Shown piece by piece: positions 35,200 to 43,475 of a stretch of 64,000 nt of DNA. How positions within the stretch are numbered: position 1 is the first letter of the stretch; each line of letters begins with the position of its first letter. The translations under genes and the position numbers were made by a program. The stretch is from Paenibacillus koleovorans NBRC 103111 (GTDB lineage: Bacteria; Bacillota; Bacilli; Paenibacillales; NBRC-103111), in NCBI RefSeq assembly GCF_004000845.1, contig NZ_BIMA01000010.1:1-64000 (forward strand). Reading direction: 5' to 3'. The notes under the pieces are model-generated. The model saw only the letters and a list, made by a program, of their open reading frames with translations, had not been told where the DNA came from and ran no database searches.

Positions 35200-35218
35200 T
35201 CACCATAACAGAGAACAG

Positions 35219-35257
35219 GCTCTTGAATTTGTCCTTGCGACAAATCAAGAGCTTTTT
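35219..35257 (+). terminator. Intrinsic terminator of tRNA-Leu copy 2
   Basis: The arms at 35219-35233 and 35239-35252 pair with one bulge, followed by five T. Confidence 0.88.
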
Positions 35258-35370
35258 GTTTGATCGGGATTTGCAAAACGCCGCTCATGATCTGCCTTGT
35301 TGGGAGAAGCAGCGGAGAAGGAGCGAACAGTAACAGGGTTCCCCATCGCGCAGTGCGCAGGGGGTCCCTG

Positions 35371-35805
35371 TTACTGAGCGAACCTCTCGGCGAAAGCCTT
35401 GATCCGATCGACGAAAATCCCTTGCAGCTGATCGGTGCCCTCCTTTGGTGCCTTGTAGGCTTTATAGCCCCCGAATGATTCAATGCAGAGCGCCGCTTTT
35501 CTAAGGTCGGCTGGAATATTCTTCTCGATAATCTCTTCCGTCTCCTTGGGTTTCTCGTTGCAAATAAAGTATCCCGTGACTTTTTTCAGGAGCTCGTCAT
35601 GATTTTTTTTGATGAAGTCGCGAATCGGCTTGTATATTTTCCCGTCTCTTACTCCCGCCCCCAGAATGATACGGTCGAATTCTCCGATGGCGGGCTTGTC
35701 CGTCTCCAAGTTGCATGTCGTGCAATTCGACAGCTGCTCCGACAATACGTTTACGCATTGCGCCGTTGCTCCGGTTTTTGTTGCGAATAGAACGAGTACC
35801 GCCAT
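35371..35805 (-). CDS. Flavodoxin-domain protein (HemG/BilS-like)
   Basis: A 144-residue flavodoxin-fold protein. The N-terminal FMN phosphate loop ATKTGATAQC (about residues 8-17) and the GAGVRDGKIYKPIRDFIKKN segment are typical of the menaquinone-dependent protoporphyrinogen oxidase-like flavodoxins. Electron-transfer partners are unknown. The start ATG 35805 is preceded by AGGGTG. The MarR-type gene lies 22 bases upstream on the same strand, so the two form an operon. Confidence 0.78.
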   Translation of the reverse strand: MAVLVLFATKTGATAQCVNVLSEQLSNCTTCNLETDKPAIGEFDRIILGAGVRDGKIYKPIRDFIKKNHDELLKKVTGYFICNEKPKETEEIIEKNIPADLRKAALCIESFGGYKAYKAPKEGTDQLQGIFVDRIKAFAERFAQ

Positions 35806-35827
35806 TTTTTTCTTCACCCTTATCTCG

Positions 35828-36316
35828 TTATGAGTTGTTGCGCGCTTTCGAATGAAGATGATGGATCTGATCCTCCAGGACCGCGCTGGCTTGGCCAAGG
35901 AATTGCGTTATGAGTGCGAGTTCTTCATCCGAGTAGGAAGAGGCCAGCTTCACCATCTCCGCATGAAGCTGAAGGTATGTTCTGCTGATGTCCTCTCTAT
36001 TCTCGTATAGCGGAACAATAATCACCTTGCGGCGGTCTTTCGGATCAGGTTGTCTTTGAACAAAGCCGTTCTTCTCCAACCGATCAATTAGCGCGGTAAC
36101 GCTCCCTGTCGTGAGCCCGGTTAGCTTCGAGAGCTCGCCTGCCGTGATAGGGCCCTTCTCATGCAGGATATCGATGGATAAGAAATCATTATTGTATAAT
36201 CCGAGAGCGGTCGCGACGCTTTGCTGATAGAGCACCGTTCGGGTTCCTAAGCCTCGCATGCGCAACGTGAAATTCTCCTGCTGCTCCGTAGGTTGTATTT
36301 GCCGATCGCTTGACAA
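35828..36316 (-). CDS. MarR-family transcriptional regulator
   Basis: A winged-helix regulator of about 162 residues. The helix-turn-helix lies at about 57-90 (ITAGELSKLTGLTTGSVTALIDR) and the wing contains DPKDRRKVIIV. I prefer TTG 36316 because AGAGGAGGG lies eight bases upstream; an ATG at 36340 has no ribosome site. A perfect dyad (36346-36362) upstream is a likely autoregulatory operator. A divergent MFS gene, the usual target of such regulators, is now a pseudogene. Confidence 0.85.
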   Translation of the reverse strand: MSSDRQIQPTEQQENFTLRMRGLGTRTVLYQQSVATALGLYNNDFLSIDILHEKGPITAGELSKLTGLTTGSVTALIDRLEKNGFVQRQPDPKDRRKVIIVPLYENREDISRTYLQLHAEMVKLASSYSDEELALITQFLGQASAVLEDQIHHLHSKARNNS

Positions 36317-36345
36317 ATGGCAGCCCTCCTCTTTGGACATATAAT

Positions 36346-36362
36346 ATCTTGACTGTCAAGAT
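36346..36362. promoter_or_regulatory. MarR-type operator
   Basis: A perfect 17-bp dyad, ATCTTGAC-T-GTCAAGAT, between the MarR gene and the divergent MFS remnant. It contains a TTGACA-like -35 element on the minus strand. Spacing and symmetry fit a MarR dimer. Confidence 0.65.
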
Positions 36363-36426
36363 TCTTTATAAACAATACACTTGATGATGCGTTATAAATC
36401 AACTTTCTTATTGGAGGCAAACAAAG

Positions 36427-36672
36427 GTGGAAAAGGGAAATAAGATGGGGATCATACTTGGAGGATTGTTGTTGGCCATTTTATTGGCATCAATGGATAA
36501 TACCATTGTCGCTGCGGGAATTGGTACGATCGTCGGGGATTTAGGGGGATTCTACAAATGAATATGGGTCACTTCGGCGTATACGGTTGCGGAGATGGCC
36601 GGCACGCCTATCGAACTTGCGGACCCGCGCTGCCGCGGTGAAGCCGTGTATGGCCGCATTGCTCAGTACTGA
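36427..36672 (+). pseudogene. DHA2-type MFS multidrug transporter, broken remnant
   Basis: GTG 36427 with GGAGG upstream opens a frame reading MGIILGGLLLAILLASMDNT then IVGDLGGFYK, the N-terminus of EmrB/DHA2 exporters. A TGA at 36559 interrupts it. Beyond the stop the same frame continues the family sequence (IWVTSAYTVAEMAGTPI) and then loses similarity by about 36610, ending at a stop near 36672. The rest of the roughly 480-codon gene is missing. The probable former partner is the divergent MarR regulator. The DNA from 36672 to 36846 holds no gene. Confidence 0.75.
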
Positions 36673-36775
36673 AGAGGAAAAAACTGTTGTCTGCAGCTCT
36701 TGAAGGTGACAACCCCATACTATCTGAAGCCGAGATAAATGTATGTTGGGTAGTTCAAAGGATTCATGATTGAAT

Positions 36776-36806
36776 CGAGTGCTCTTCGACTCGGTTCTTT
36801 TCTTTT
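36776..36806 (+). terminator. Possible terminator downstream of the MFS remnant
   Basis: CGAGT (36776-36780) pairs with ACTCG (36789-36793), followed by a T-rich stretch to 36806. A weak stem. Confidence 0.35.
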
Positions 36807-36846
36807 TCAGAAGCTAATTCGAGGGGATTACTTTTCACGCCGCCGT

Positions 36847-37035
36847 TTAATTTTCCAAAGTTATGGCTACCTTCTTCAAGTCAATCACAGCATTTAACTG
36901 CATAAGAATATCAAGCCCGAGAAGTCCGTTGATGTTTCCATGAGGATCGATAACTCCAAAATCCAACTTCACTTTACTGAGGCTCACAGACCCAAGATTA
37001 ATTCCTTCAACCTGCTTGGAGAAAAAGTTGTGAAG
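36847..37035 (-). pseudogene. C-terminal fragment of a retropepsin-like aspartyl protease
   Basis: About 60 codons read VEGINLGSVSLSKVKLDFG, then GLLGLDILMQLNAVIDLKK, the C-terminal lobe of small clan AA aspartyl proteases. The N-terminal part with the catalytic DTG motif is absent. The frame runs into the left end of the IS21-like element near 37030, so insertion probably cut the gene. Confidence 0.6.
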
Positions 37036-37059
37036 GCTGCTGAATAATCCGGAGCGAAT

Positions 37060-37136
37060 TGAGCCAGCGTTCCGGTGAGTGAGAGCCACATCTCCGGCGT
37101 TTTTGAGCCACTTGTCCGGACGAGGTGAGCCACCCC
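37060..37136 (+). repeat. 22-bp periodic transposase-binding-like array
   Basis: Units start at 37060, 37082, 37104 and 37126, exactly 22 bases apart. The consensus is TGAGCCA-N4-TCCGG for the first three; the last keeps only TGAGCCA. IS21-family ends carry multiple transposase-binding repeats, which explains them. Confidence 0.8.
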
Positions 37137-37208
37137 ATAGTGCCTCCTGCTAGAATGATCCGTATGCGTTGTTGAAAGACAGCGTAAATCATTCGTGAGG
37201 AGGTCACT

Positions 37209-38477
37209 ATGACCCCATATCGTGAAATCCTGCGGCTGTATAGCCAAGGAATCAGCCAACGTAACATTGCCCTCAGTTGCGCCTGCTCGCGCAACACCGT
37301 AACCAAAATCATTCAACGAGCAGACGAACTCGGGATCGCCTGGCCGCTGGAAAAAGAGCTGACGGATGGCGAGCTGCGCCAGCGTCTCTTTGCCGAATCG
37401 GCTCAAGTCTCGCGCCGCCAGCACCCGGATTACGACTACATTCACAAAGAGATGGCCAAAAGCGGCGTCACGTTAAGCTTGCTTTGGAACAAGTACTGTG
37501 AGCAGTGCCGGCTGAGCCAAGCCATACCGCTGATGTATTCACAGTTTTGCTATCACTATCAGCAGTACACGTTGAAATCGAATGCCACGATGCGCATTCA
37601 GCGCAAGCCGGGTGAGCAGATTGAGGTAGATTGGGCAGGGCAAACGGCTTCCATCATTGACCGCGACACCGGTGAAATCGTCACCATGTATGTTTTTGTA
37701 GGCGTGCTCTCCTACAGTCAATACGCCTACGTGGAAGCCTTCCCTTCGCAGAATCAGGAAAGCTGGATTACCGCCCATATTTACATGTATCAAGCCTTCG
37801 GCGGCTCCACGCGCGTCCTCATTCCAGACAATTTGAAGACAGGAATTGAAAAGACAACTGGGCAGGAGCCCGTCATCAACAAGGTGTATCACGAGATGGC
37901 CGAACACTACAACACAGCCGTTATCCCTGCTCGCGTACGCAAGCCTAAAGACAAGCCAAATGTAGAGGGCTCGGTCGGCGTCGTTTCCAACTGGATTCTG
38001 GCTGCGCTGCGTAAACAGCAATGCTTCAGCGCGGCGGAGTTAAACCGAGCGATTCGGGAGAAGCTTGAAGTCTTGAATGCCAAGCCGTTTCAGAAAAAAG
38101 AAGGGAGCAGGCTCAGCGTGTTCACAGCAGAGGAAAAACCGTTTCTGCTGTCCTTGCCAGCTGCCCCCTATGAGATGGCGGTTTGGAAGACCGCCACGGT
38201 CCAGTTCAATTATCATATAAGCGTAGAGAAAATGCACTACTCCGTCCCTTATGCATATATCAAGCATCGTGTGGATGTCCGCATGACACGATCGACGGTA
38301 GAGGTCTTTTATCAAAATCACCGAATTTGTTCTCATCCTAGGCTGTACGGGAAACCTGGGCAGTACAGCACGGTAGAAGCGCATATGCCGGAGAATCACA
38401 AACAATATGTCCAATGGAACGCTGGGCGATTCATCGCTTGGGCACAGCAGGTCGGCCCCTATACAGGCGCCGCTTAA
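37209..38477 (+). pseudogene. istA: istA transposase, 3' truncated
   Basis: 422 codons from ATG 37209 (GAGGAGG upstream). An N-terminal helix-turn-helix (ISQRNIALSCACSRNTVTKII) and DDE-type catalytic segments are present: VDWAG near residue 140, IPDNLKTG near 205 and the Glu in NVEGSVG near 257. The usual IstA C-terminus beyond about residue 420 is replaced by a short tail (GPYTGAA) at the deletion junction near 38480. Confidence 0.85.
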
Positions 38478-38484
38478 GGAAAGT

Positions 38485-38695
38485 GAAGCACGGGATTTAC
38501 TCGAAATCGTTGAAGCGCGCCATCAAACCGGCGCCACCATCTTCTGCTCCCAGTTCGCTCCGGAGGGGCTGGCATAGCAAAATCGGTGAAAGTACACTTG
38601 CCGATGCCATTCTCGATCGTATTGTTCATTCCTCCTACACGATAACGATTGAAGGCACAGATTCCATGCGCAAACGCAAAGGACTCATAAAATAA
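38485..38695 (+). pseudogene. istB: istB C-terminal fragment
   Basis: The frame from 38485 reads [20 protein letters not shown], then CSQFAPEG, and continues after a one-base frameshift in the G run at 38565-38568 as [20 protein letters not shown]. This is the C-terminal end of the IstB ATPase. The Walker motifs and about 170 N-terminal residues are deleted. Confidence 0.82.
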
Positions 38696-38880
38696 TGGAT
38701 TGGGAGCCATCTGATGCAGGAATTTCTGCAGCTTGAAATCGAAAGATAAGCCTGGGTGTAACTAGGCCAAGCGGCAATCCAATGCTGGAGTTAACGCGCG
38801 CGGTGCGACGGCGTAGAGTTTCTTCAAGCTGAGCCGCCTTCCAAGCATGGGTGTTCCAAGTTATAGAATGTCCGTTAATT

Positions 38881-39150
38881 ATGAGAAGAACGCTCATTAC
38901 TCTGGACAAGGCGGACCCCTCTAGAGATTCTCGATCAAAAACGTTTGAAGAAGAAATCCAATGTCATGCCATAACAAACGATGACTATGAGCATTTTTTG
39001 ATTTTTTATGACGGTAGGTTGGGCTTAAAGGCTGGTAATGATGAGGGTTTATTTAGGTTTCTTTGTGAAATGGTTCATCCTTTGCGCGCTCAGACAAAAG
39101 TGCTTGGCAAAGCGTTAAAGAGGATATTCATGGCTGTTAAAAATGGATGA
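38881..39150 (+). pseudogene. Fragment resembling an AbiJ-type N-terminal domain
   Basis: About 90 codons including DDYEHFLIFYDGRLGLKAG and DEGLFRFLCEMVHPLR. The pattern of a folded helix followed by FLxxxVHPxxR resembles the N-terminal domain 3 of AbiJ-like abortive infection proteins, as I remember it. There is no ribosome site and no further domain, and the base composition is more AT-rich than average. It lies between the broken IS and a toxin-antitoxin pair, so it is probably debris of a defence gene. From 38700 to 38880 and from 39150 to 39360 I see nothing else. Confidence 0.35.
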
Positions 39151-39363
39151 ATATGAAATAATATGATAGTGAGAAAATATCTGGTTACTTTGTTTACTTT
39201 TATAGATTTTGCGTTTAAGGATAGTACAAATATTTTGATTTGCGAGTAGGCTATTGCTGGGAAGACAGTTTTTCTGTAGAGTGACATTTTGTAATGCCTA
39301 TAACATAATCGCTGTAACTAAGACCAAAAACAAAGAGAGTCTACAGCCTAATAGAAAAATGAT

Positions 39364-39690
39364 TTAGTTTTTTGGCAGATCATCTGCAAACAGAATCGCA
39401 AGATAATCCTGTACGCCGTTCAGTACACGATGGACTGAGACATGCTCGCCTTCAATTTTATAGAAAATAAGATAAGAGCCATATATCAAGTAGCGGTAGT
39501 CGGTCTTTATATTGATTTTGGCTCTTAAGGAAGCTCCGATTTCCGGAAAATCAGCAAGCCCTTCAATTTTGTTGTAAATGGCGGTCGCCACCTGTATGGC
39601 TGCATCCGGATTGTCCTCGGCGATGTAGGCTTTAATGGCCAGGATATTAGAGATCGCCAAAGGATTAATTCTCATTTTATAGGTAGCCAT
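39364..39690 (-). CDS. RelE/ParE-family toxin
   Basis: A 108-residue toxin of the RelE/ParE superfamily. The core includes INPLAISNILAIKAYI, FPEIGASL and YRYLIYGSYLIFYKIEGEHVSVHRVLNGVQDY, with the Arg and Tyr/His residues in the last strand typical of the fold. RelE members cut mRNA at the ribosome and ParE members act on gyrase; sequence alone does not tell which. It follows the antitoxin gene by two bases, the usual order. Confidence 0.85.
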   Translation of the reverse strand: MATYKMRINPLAISNILAIKAYIAEDNPDAAIQVATAIYNKIEGLADFPEIGASLRAKINIKTDYRYLIYGSYLIFYKIEGEHVSVHRVLNGVQDYLAILFADDLPKN

Positions 39691-39692
39691 CG

Positions 39693-39941
39693 CTAGCCCT
39701 CTAGAGCATTCCGGAGGTCATCGAGCGATTTCCACTCCTCACCGGTTTTGATAATATCCTCAGCCTCGGAAAGCTTCGACAAAAGCTTGATTATCGCTTG
39801 CTGCTTCTCATACTCCTGAATATCCAGCACTACATAACGTCCTCTGCCGTTTTTGGTCAGGAAGACAGGTGCTCCATCCTGACAGGAGCGAAGCACCTCA
39901 TTGTAGTTTCTTAAGTCAGACACAGGTTTTATATTTGGCAT
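39693..39941 (-). CDS. Phd/YefM-family antitoxin
   Basis: An 82-residue protein with an N-terminal Phd-type DNA-binding fold (VSDLRNYNEVLRSC, then PVFLTKNGRGRYVVLDIQEYE) and an acidic C-terminal helix for toxin binding. GAGGTG lies upstream of the ATG. It should repress its own promoter together with the toxin. Confidence 0.87.
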   Translation of the reverse strand: MPNIKPVSDLRNYNEVLRSCQDGAPVFLTKNGRGRYVVLDIQEYEKQQAIIKLLSKLSEAEDIIKTGEEWKSLDDLRNALEG

Positions 39942-39960
39942 ATTGCACCTCTATATTGTC

Positions 39961-39989
39961 AATGTATGTTGCTGTATTTATTGTAACAA
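39961..39989 (-). promoter_or_regulatory. Promoter of the toxin-antitoxin operon
   Basis: On the minus strand, TTGTTA (complement of 39984-39989) and TACATT (complement of 39961-39966) are 17 bases apart. Short AT-rich dyads overlap it. Confidence 0.5.
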
Positions 39990-40383
39990 ATTTTACGCAA
40001 AATAAAACAGCAAATCACATTCTACAATTCGATTTTAATAATTCCATGAGTTCCCCCTTTTCGACGAAGCTCCATGTCGTCTACATATCGCACCTGATTT
40101 CGAATGCGGGACTGTAGGGCCCCATCAACCCCTGCCACCCCAATAACTAACCTTTCCCCCGTAAATACCCGCAAAAAGTTTGCTATTAACCAACTTCCAA
40201 CCGCTATGCAGCGAAATCCCCAAATCCCAGCCCATATCAGCCAACTTCCGTTTGCTAATAACAAACTTTTGTCTTTTCCGGACTACAGCCCGCCATGGGA
40301 CAGGCAACATTCCGGCCGTCGCCGAATATGCTATTGGCAAGAGCGTTGCCAATGAAGGCGACGAATCCGGGGGTGAAGACGGG

Positions 40384-40713
40384 ATGGAGAAAACGGACCT
40401 CATTCGCGAGCTGCAGCTGCTTCCCGAGCAGATCAAATGCGCGGAGCTGAACTATTTGAACGCGCTCAACATGCTGGCCGAGCTGAAGCATTTTCTGGTC
40501 GATTCGGAGTCCAAGGTGATCCGCGACGGCAAGGTGAACATGAAGAATGAGCAGACGCGCGCCGCCGATATATGGCCGTTTACGAAGGAGATTCATCAGA
40601 AAATCCTAAAAGCCGATGCGGAGGCCGATCGGCTGAAGGCGGAGTTTCATTATTTGCGCCGCAAGCTGGAGAGCATGCAGCTGCTCGTTAAGCTGATGCC
40701 GCTCCCGGAATAA
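40384..40713 (+). CDS. Small helical protein, unknown function
   Basis: A 109-residue, highly charged, mostly alpha-helical protein with coiled-coil character (EIHQKILKADAEADRLKAEF, about 75-95). There is no signal or membrane segment. The ATG at 40384 has GGGGGTG upstream; a longer frame begins in an apparently non-coding stretch. It might bind nucleic acid or assemble through its coiled coil, but nothing in the sequence proves it. It is convergent with cydS. Confidence 0.6.
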   Translation: MEKTDLIRELQLLPEQIKCAELNYLNALNMLAELKHFLVDSESKVIRDGKVNMKNEQTRAADIWPFTKEIHQKILKADAEADRLKAEFHYLRRKLESMQLLVKLMPLPE

Positions 40714-40745
40714 CCGGCAACTCCACTATTCTTACCGCTGGGGCG

Positions 40746-40850
40746 CTATTTGCGCGGTGTGACCGACCCTTTGGCGCCCCAGATGAACAAACCGGCAACC
40801 GCAGCCGCAACCGTTATCAGAGGCGCCGCCATAATAAGAAACGTTTCCAT
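40746..40850 (-). CDS. cydS: Cytochrome bd small subunit CydS
   Basis: A 34-residue single-helix membrane protein beginning METFLIMAAPLITVAAAVAG and ending with a short basic tail (TPRK). It lies 27 bases downstream of cydB. Length, position and the N-terminal FLIMxAP pattern match the CydS subunit known from Geobacillus cytochrome bd, where it stabilises a heme in CydA. GGGAG lies ten bases upstream. The stop codon falls inside a GC-rich dyad (GGGGCGC/GCGCCCC) that may help end transcription. Confidence 0.8.
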   Translation of the reverse strand: METFLIMAAPLITVAAAVAGLFIWGAKGSVTPRK

Positions 40851-40877
40851 CCTCAACGCATCTCCCTTCCAACCCAC

Positions 40878-41909
40878 TTAATGTTTATCAAAATTACCCT
40901 TTACATATTTCGCATCGAACAGGAACAGCCGCATGAGCAAGTAGAGCGACGGAATGAGCAGCAGCAGGCCGAGCACGAACACGATGACAAGCGCGACAGC
41001 CATGGCTTCGCTGGTGAAGTTATCATGAATCGTCAAGTACGGGTACAAAATATAAGGCAAATGCCCCGCCCCGTAGCCGAAGAAAGCAAAGCCGAACTGC
41101 AGCATGACGAACACGAACGCCCAACCGAGCTGCTTGCGCGTCCAGACGAAGTAGACCGCCACGAGAAAGCTGAGAAACGAAAGCACGAACATGCCGGTCA
41201 AATCCAGCATTTTGTCGAAGTGGACCGGGTTATGGCCGCGGATCGAGAAGAACACGAGCAGGCTGCACATGATGGTCGGCAAGCTCCAGGCGAGCGCGTA
41301 TTTGCGCACGATTTCGAAGGCCGGCCGGTCGCCGGCTTTATGCGCATAGTAGCTCAGAAACATCGCCGAGATGTAGAGCACGCTGACGATCGCCAATAAC
41401 ACGACGGACCACGAATATGAGCTTTTCACCAGGTTCCAGAACAAGAAGCGCACCTCGCGCGAGCCACTCACCTCGATATAGCCGCCTTCGGAAATCGTAA
41501 GCACGGTCGACAGCGCCGCCGGGATCAACAAGCCGCTCGCGCCGTATAGCAGCATGTACATTTTGCTCGTGCGCGAGCCGTATGTGTTGAAGGCATAGTA
41601 CGAGCCGCGAATGGCGAGCAGCACGATCGCGATGCTGCCGGGGACGAGCAAGGCGGTGCCATAATAATAAGCTGTGTCAGGGAAAAAGCCGACGAAACCG
41701 ACGAAGAAAAAGACGAGAAACACGTTCGTCACTTCCCACACAGGCGACAGGTAGCGCTCAATGACGTTCTGAATGAGATGCCGAGTGCCTGTCACCGAGC
41801 TGTAGTAGCTGAAGAAACCGGCGCCGAAGTCGATCGAGGCTACGATCAGATAGCCGAACAAAAACAGCCAAAGCACCGTAATGCCTAACACTTCGTAGCT
41901 GATGTTCAT
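40878..41909 (-). CDS. cydB: Cytochrome bd quinol oxidase subunit II
   Basis: A 343-residue membrane protein with about nine helices. The N-terminal LWLFLFGYLIVASIDFGAG segment is the CydB signature. Subunit II supports the heme-bearing subunit in the bd-type quinol oxidase, which reduces oxygen to water without pumping protons. It overlaps cydA by four bases and is followed by cydS. Confidence 0.92.
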   Translation of the reverse strand: MNISYEVLGITVLWLFLFGYLIVASIDFGAGFFSYYSSVTGTRHLIQNVIERYLSPVWEVTNVFLVFFFVGFVGFFPDTAYYYGTALLVPGSIAIVLLAIRGSYYAFNTYGSRTSKMYMLLYGASGLLIPAALSTVLTISEGGYIEVSGSREVRFLFWNLVKSSYSWSVVLLAIVSVLYISAMFLSYYAHKAGDRPAFEIVRKYALAWSLPTIMCSLLVFFSIRGHNPVHFDKMLDLTGMFVLSFLSFLVAVYFVWTRKQLGWAFVFVMLQFGFAFFGYGAGHLPYILYPYLTIHDNFTSEAMAVALVIVFVLGLLLLIPSLYLLMRLFLFDAKYVKGNFDKH

Positions 41910-43264
41910 CCCTTCACGCCTCCTTCTCCTCCATCGATGCCGCGTGCGATCAATTCATCCTCCGCTCGATTCGTACGGAACATTCGAGTTAACACCCTCA
42001 CGGACGTAACGCCCAGCACCAAGTACAAGATCGAGAATACCACCAGCATCGTATCGACGTGATCGGAGGTCGTCGCTCCTTCGGAGGTGCGCATCAGCCC
42101 ACGCAAAATCCAAGGCTGCCGGCCGACCTCGGAGAAAATCCAGCCGTGCTCGATCGTAAGCATCGCCACAGGGGCAGACGCAATAATCAGCCGGAGCAGC
42201 CATTTGGCATAAGGATTCGTCCTGCGCAGCTTCATGAACACCGCGAACAGCAGTACGACGAACGTCATGTAAGCGACATACCCCATTTTAATATCGAACA
42301 AATAGTGAATATAAAGCGGAGGATGCTCGTCGGCAGGGATATCGTTCAAGCCGATCACCTCGGCCGACGGGTAGCCGTGAGCCAGGATGCTCAGCGCGTT
42401 CGGAATATGAAGTCCATACTTCACTTCATTGTTCTCGTCCAGCACACCTCCAAGCACGAGCGGGGCATTCGTGGTCGTCTCATAATGCCATTCCATCGCC
42501 GCCAGCTTCTCCGGCTGATATTTAGCCAAATACTTGCCCGATAAGTCGCCGATGATGGCTGTGGAGAACAGGAAGACAAGCGCGCTAATCATCGTCAGCT
42601 TCAAAGCCTTTTTATAATAAACATGATCGCGTCCCTTCAGCAGCGACCAGGCGGCGATAGCGGCCAGCACAAGCGCGCAAGTCAAGTAGGCGGACGAGAG
42701 CACATGGGCGACCTTGGTCGGCATGGCCGGACTCAACATGGCGGCGAGCGGATTCACGTCTGTAATTTTACCGTCCACATAGTTGAACCCTACCGGGTAG
42801 TTCATGAACGCGTTCACGATCGTGATGAAGAAGGCGGAAGCCGAAGAGCCGATCACGACCGGGATGAGCAGCCAGAAATGCGCGGTCCGGCTTTTGAACC
42901 GATCCCATGTATAGAGATAGATGCCGAGGAAGATCGCTTCAAAGAAGAAGGCGAATGTCTCCATAAACAGCGGCAGGGCGATCGATTGCCCGGCGACGCG
43001 CATGAAGCTCGGCCAGAGCAGGCTGAGCTGAAGCCCGATGGCGGTGCCGGTGACGACGCCGACCGCTACGGTAATAACGAAGCCGCGAGCCCAACGCCGC
43101 GCGAGCAGCAAGTAGTGAGGGTCGCCGCGTTTGATGCCGATCCACTCGGCGAGCGCGATCATGAGCGGGACGCCAACCCCGATCGTAGCATAGATGATGT
43201 GGAAGGCTAACGTGAGCGATGTAAGAATACGGCTGAGCATGACAGGATCATAGCTGGATGACAT
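41906..43264 (-). CDS. cydA: Cytochrome bd quinol oxidase subunit I
   Basis: A 452-residue heme-bearing subunit. The N-terminal heme-ligand His region LTLAFHIIYATIGVGVPLM, a GRQPW motif in WIFSEVGRQPWILRG and a short periplasmic Q-loop (KLAAMEWHYETT) are seen. The size and short loop place it in the Bacillus-type short-Q-loop subfamily. An excellent TAAGGAGGA ribosome site precedes ATG. It is preceded by a 43-residue membrane peptide gene and a Rex-like box. Confidence 0.94.
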   Translation of the reverse strand: MSSSYDPVMLSRILTSLTLAFHIIYATIGVGVPLMIALAEWIGIKRGDPHYLLLARRWARGFVITVAVGVVTGTAIGLQLSLLWPSFMRVAGQSIALPLFMETFAFFFEAIFLGIYLYTWDRFKSRTAHFWLLIPVVIGSSASAFFITIVNAFMNYPVGFNYVDGKITDVNPLAAMLSPAMPTKVAHVLSSAYLTCALVLAAIAAWSLLKGRDHVYYKKALKLTMISALVFLFSTAIIGDLSGKYLAKYQPEKLAAMEWHYETTTNAPLVLGGVLDENNEVKYGLHIPNALSILAHGYPSAEVIGLNDIPADEHPPLYIHYLFDIKMGYVAYMTFVVLLFAVFMKLRRTNPYAKWLLRLIIASAPVAMLTIEHGWIFSEVGRQPWILRGLMRTSEGATTSDHVDTMLVVFSILYLVLGVTSVRVLTRMFRTNRAEDELIARGIDGGEGGVKG

Positions 43265-43315
43265 AGGAATTCCTCCTTACGGCTGGGAGTGAAGCGTTGG
43301 CCATACAATTTCGTT

Positions 43316-43447
43316 TCATCTGAAGAGATGCCTTACTATCGAGAGCAGCATAATGCCGGCGACGGCGATGCAGAGTACGATAAGCCGTTTCTCCTGCTTG
43401 GCGATGCGTTTGTTCGGCTCGTCGGAGCCCGAGGCTGGGTGGCGCAT
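43316..43447 (-). CDS. 43-residue single-helix membrane peptide upstream of cydA
   Basis: The frame encodes a basic, polar N-terminus (MRHPASGSDEPNKRIAKQEK) and one hydrophobic helix (LIVLCIAVAGIMLLSIV), ending RHLFR. GAAAGGGG lies about ten bases before ATG. It sits between the Rex-like box and cydA, 51 bases from the cydA start, so it is probably the first gene of the cyd transcript. I do not know a described subunit at this position. It may be a bd assembly peptide or a short non-essential frame. Confidence 0.55.
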   Translation of the reverse strand: MRHPASGSDEPNKRIAKQEKRLIVLCIAVAGIMLLSIVRHLFR

Positions 43448-43475
43448 GGGGACAGAACCCCTTTCTATAATAGGT

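Larger units (their letters stand above)
37030..38700 (+). mobile_element. IS21-family insertion sequence, internally deleted
   Basis: It contains a periodic left-end array (37060-37136), a 3'-truncated istA and only the last 70 or so codons of istB. The left boundary is placed where the protease similarity stops. The right boundary is uncertain, somewhere after the istB stop at 38695; I saw no clear inverted end. Neither transposase subunit is complete, so the element should be immobile on its own. Confidence 0.8.

Noticed and set aside
35014-35208. 64-codon frame over tRNA-Leu copy 2
   Set aside because: It reads through the tRNA gene; the tRNA fold fully explains the sequence.
37060-37136. 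CRISPR-like spaced repeats
   Set aside because: The step is only 22 bases, leaving no true spacers, and there are no cas genes; the array lies at an IS21-family end, which explains it.
39869-40117. 82-codon plus-strand frame across the antitoxin promoter
   Set aside because: It overlaps the antitoxin start in antisense and has no ribosome site; 39990-40380 otherwise shows no gene.
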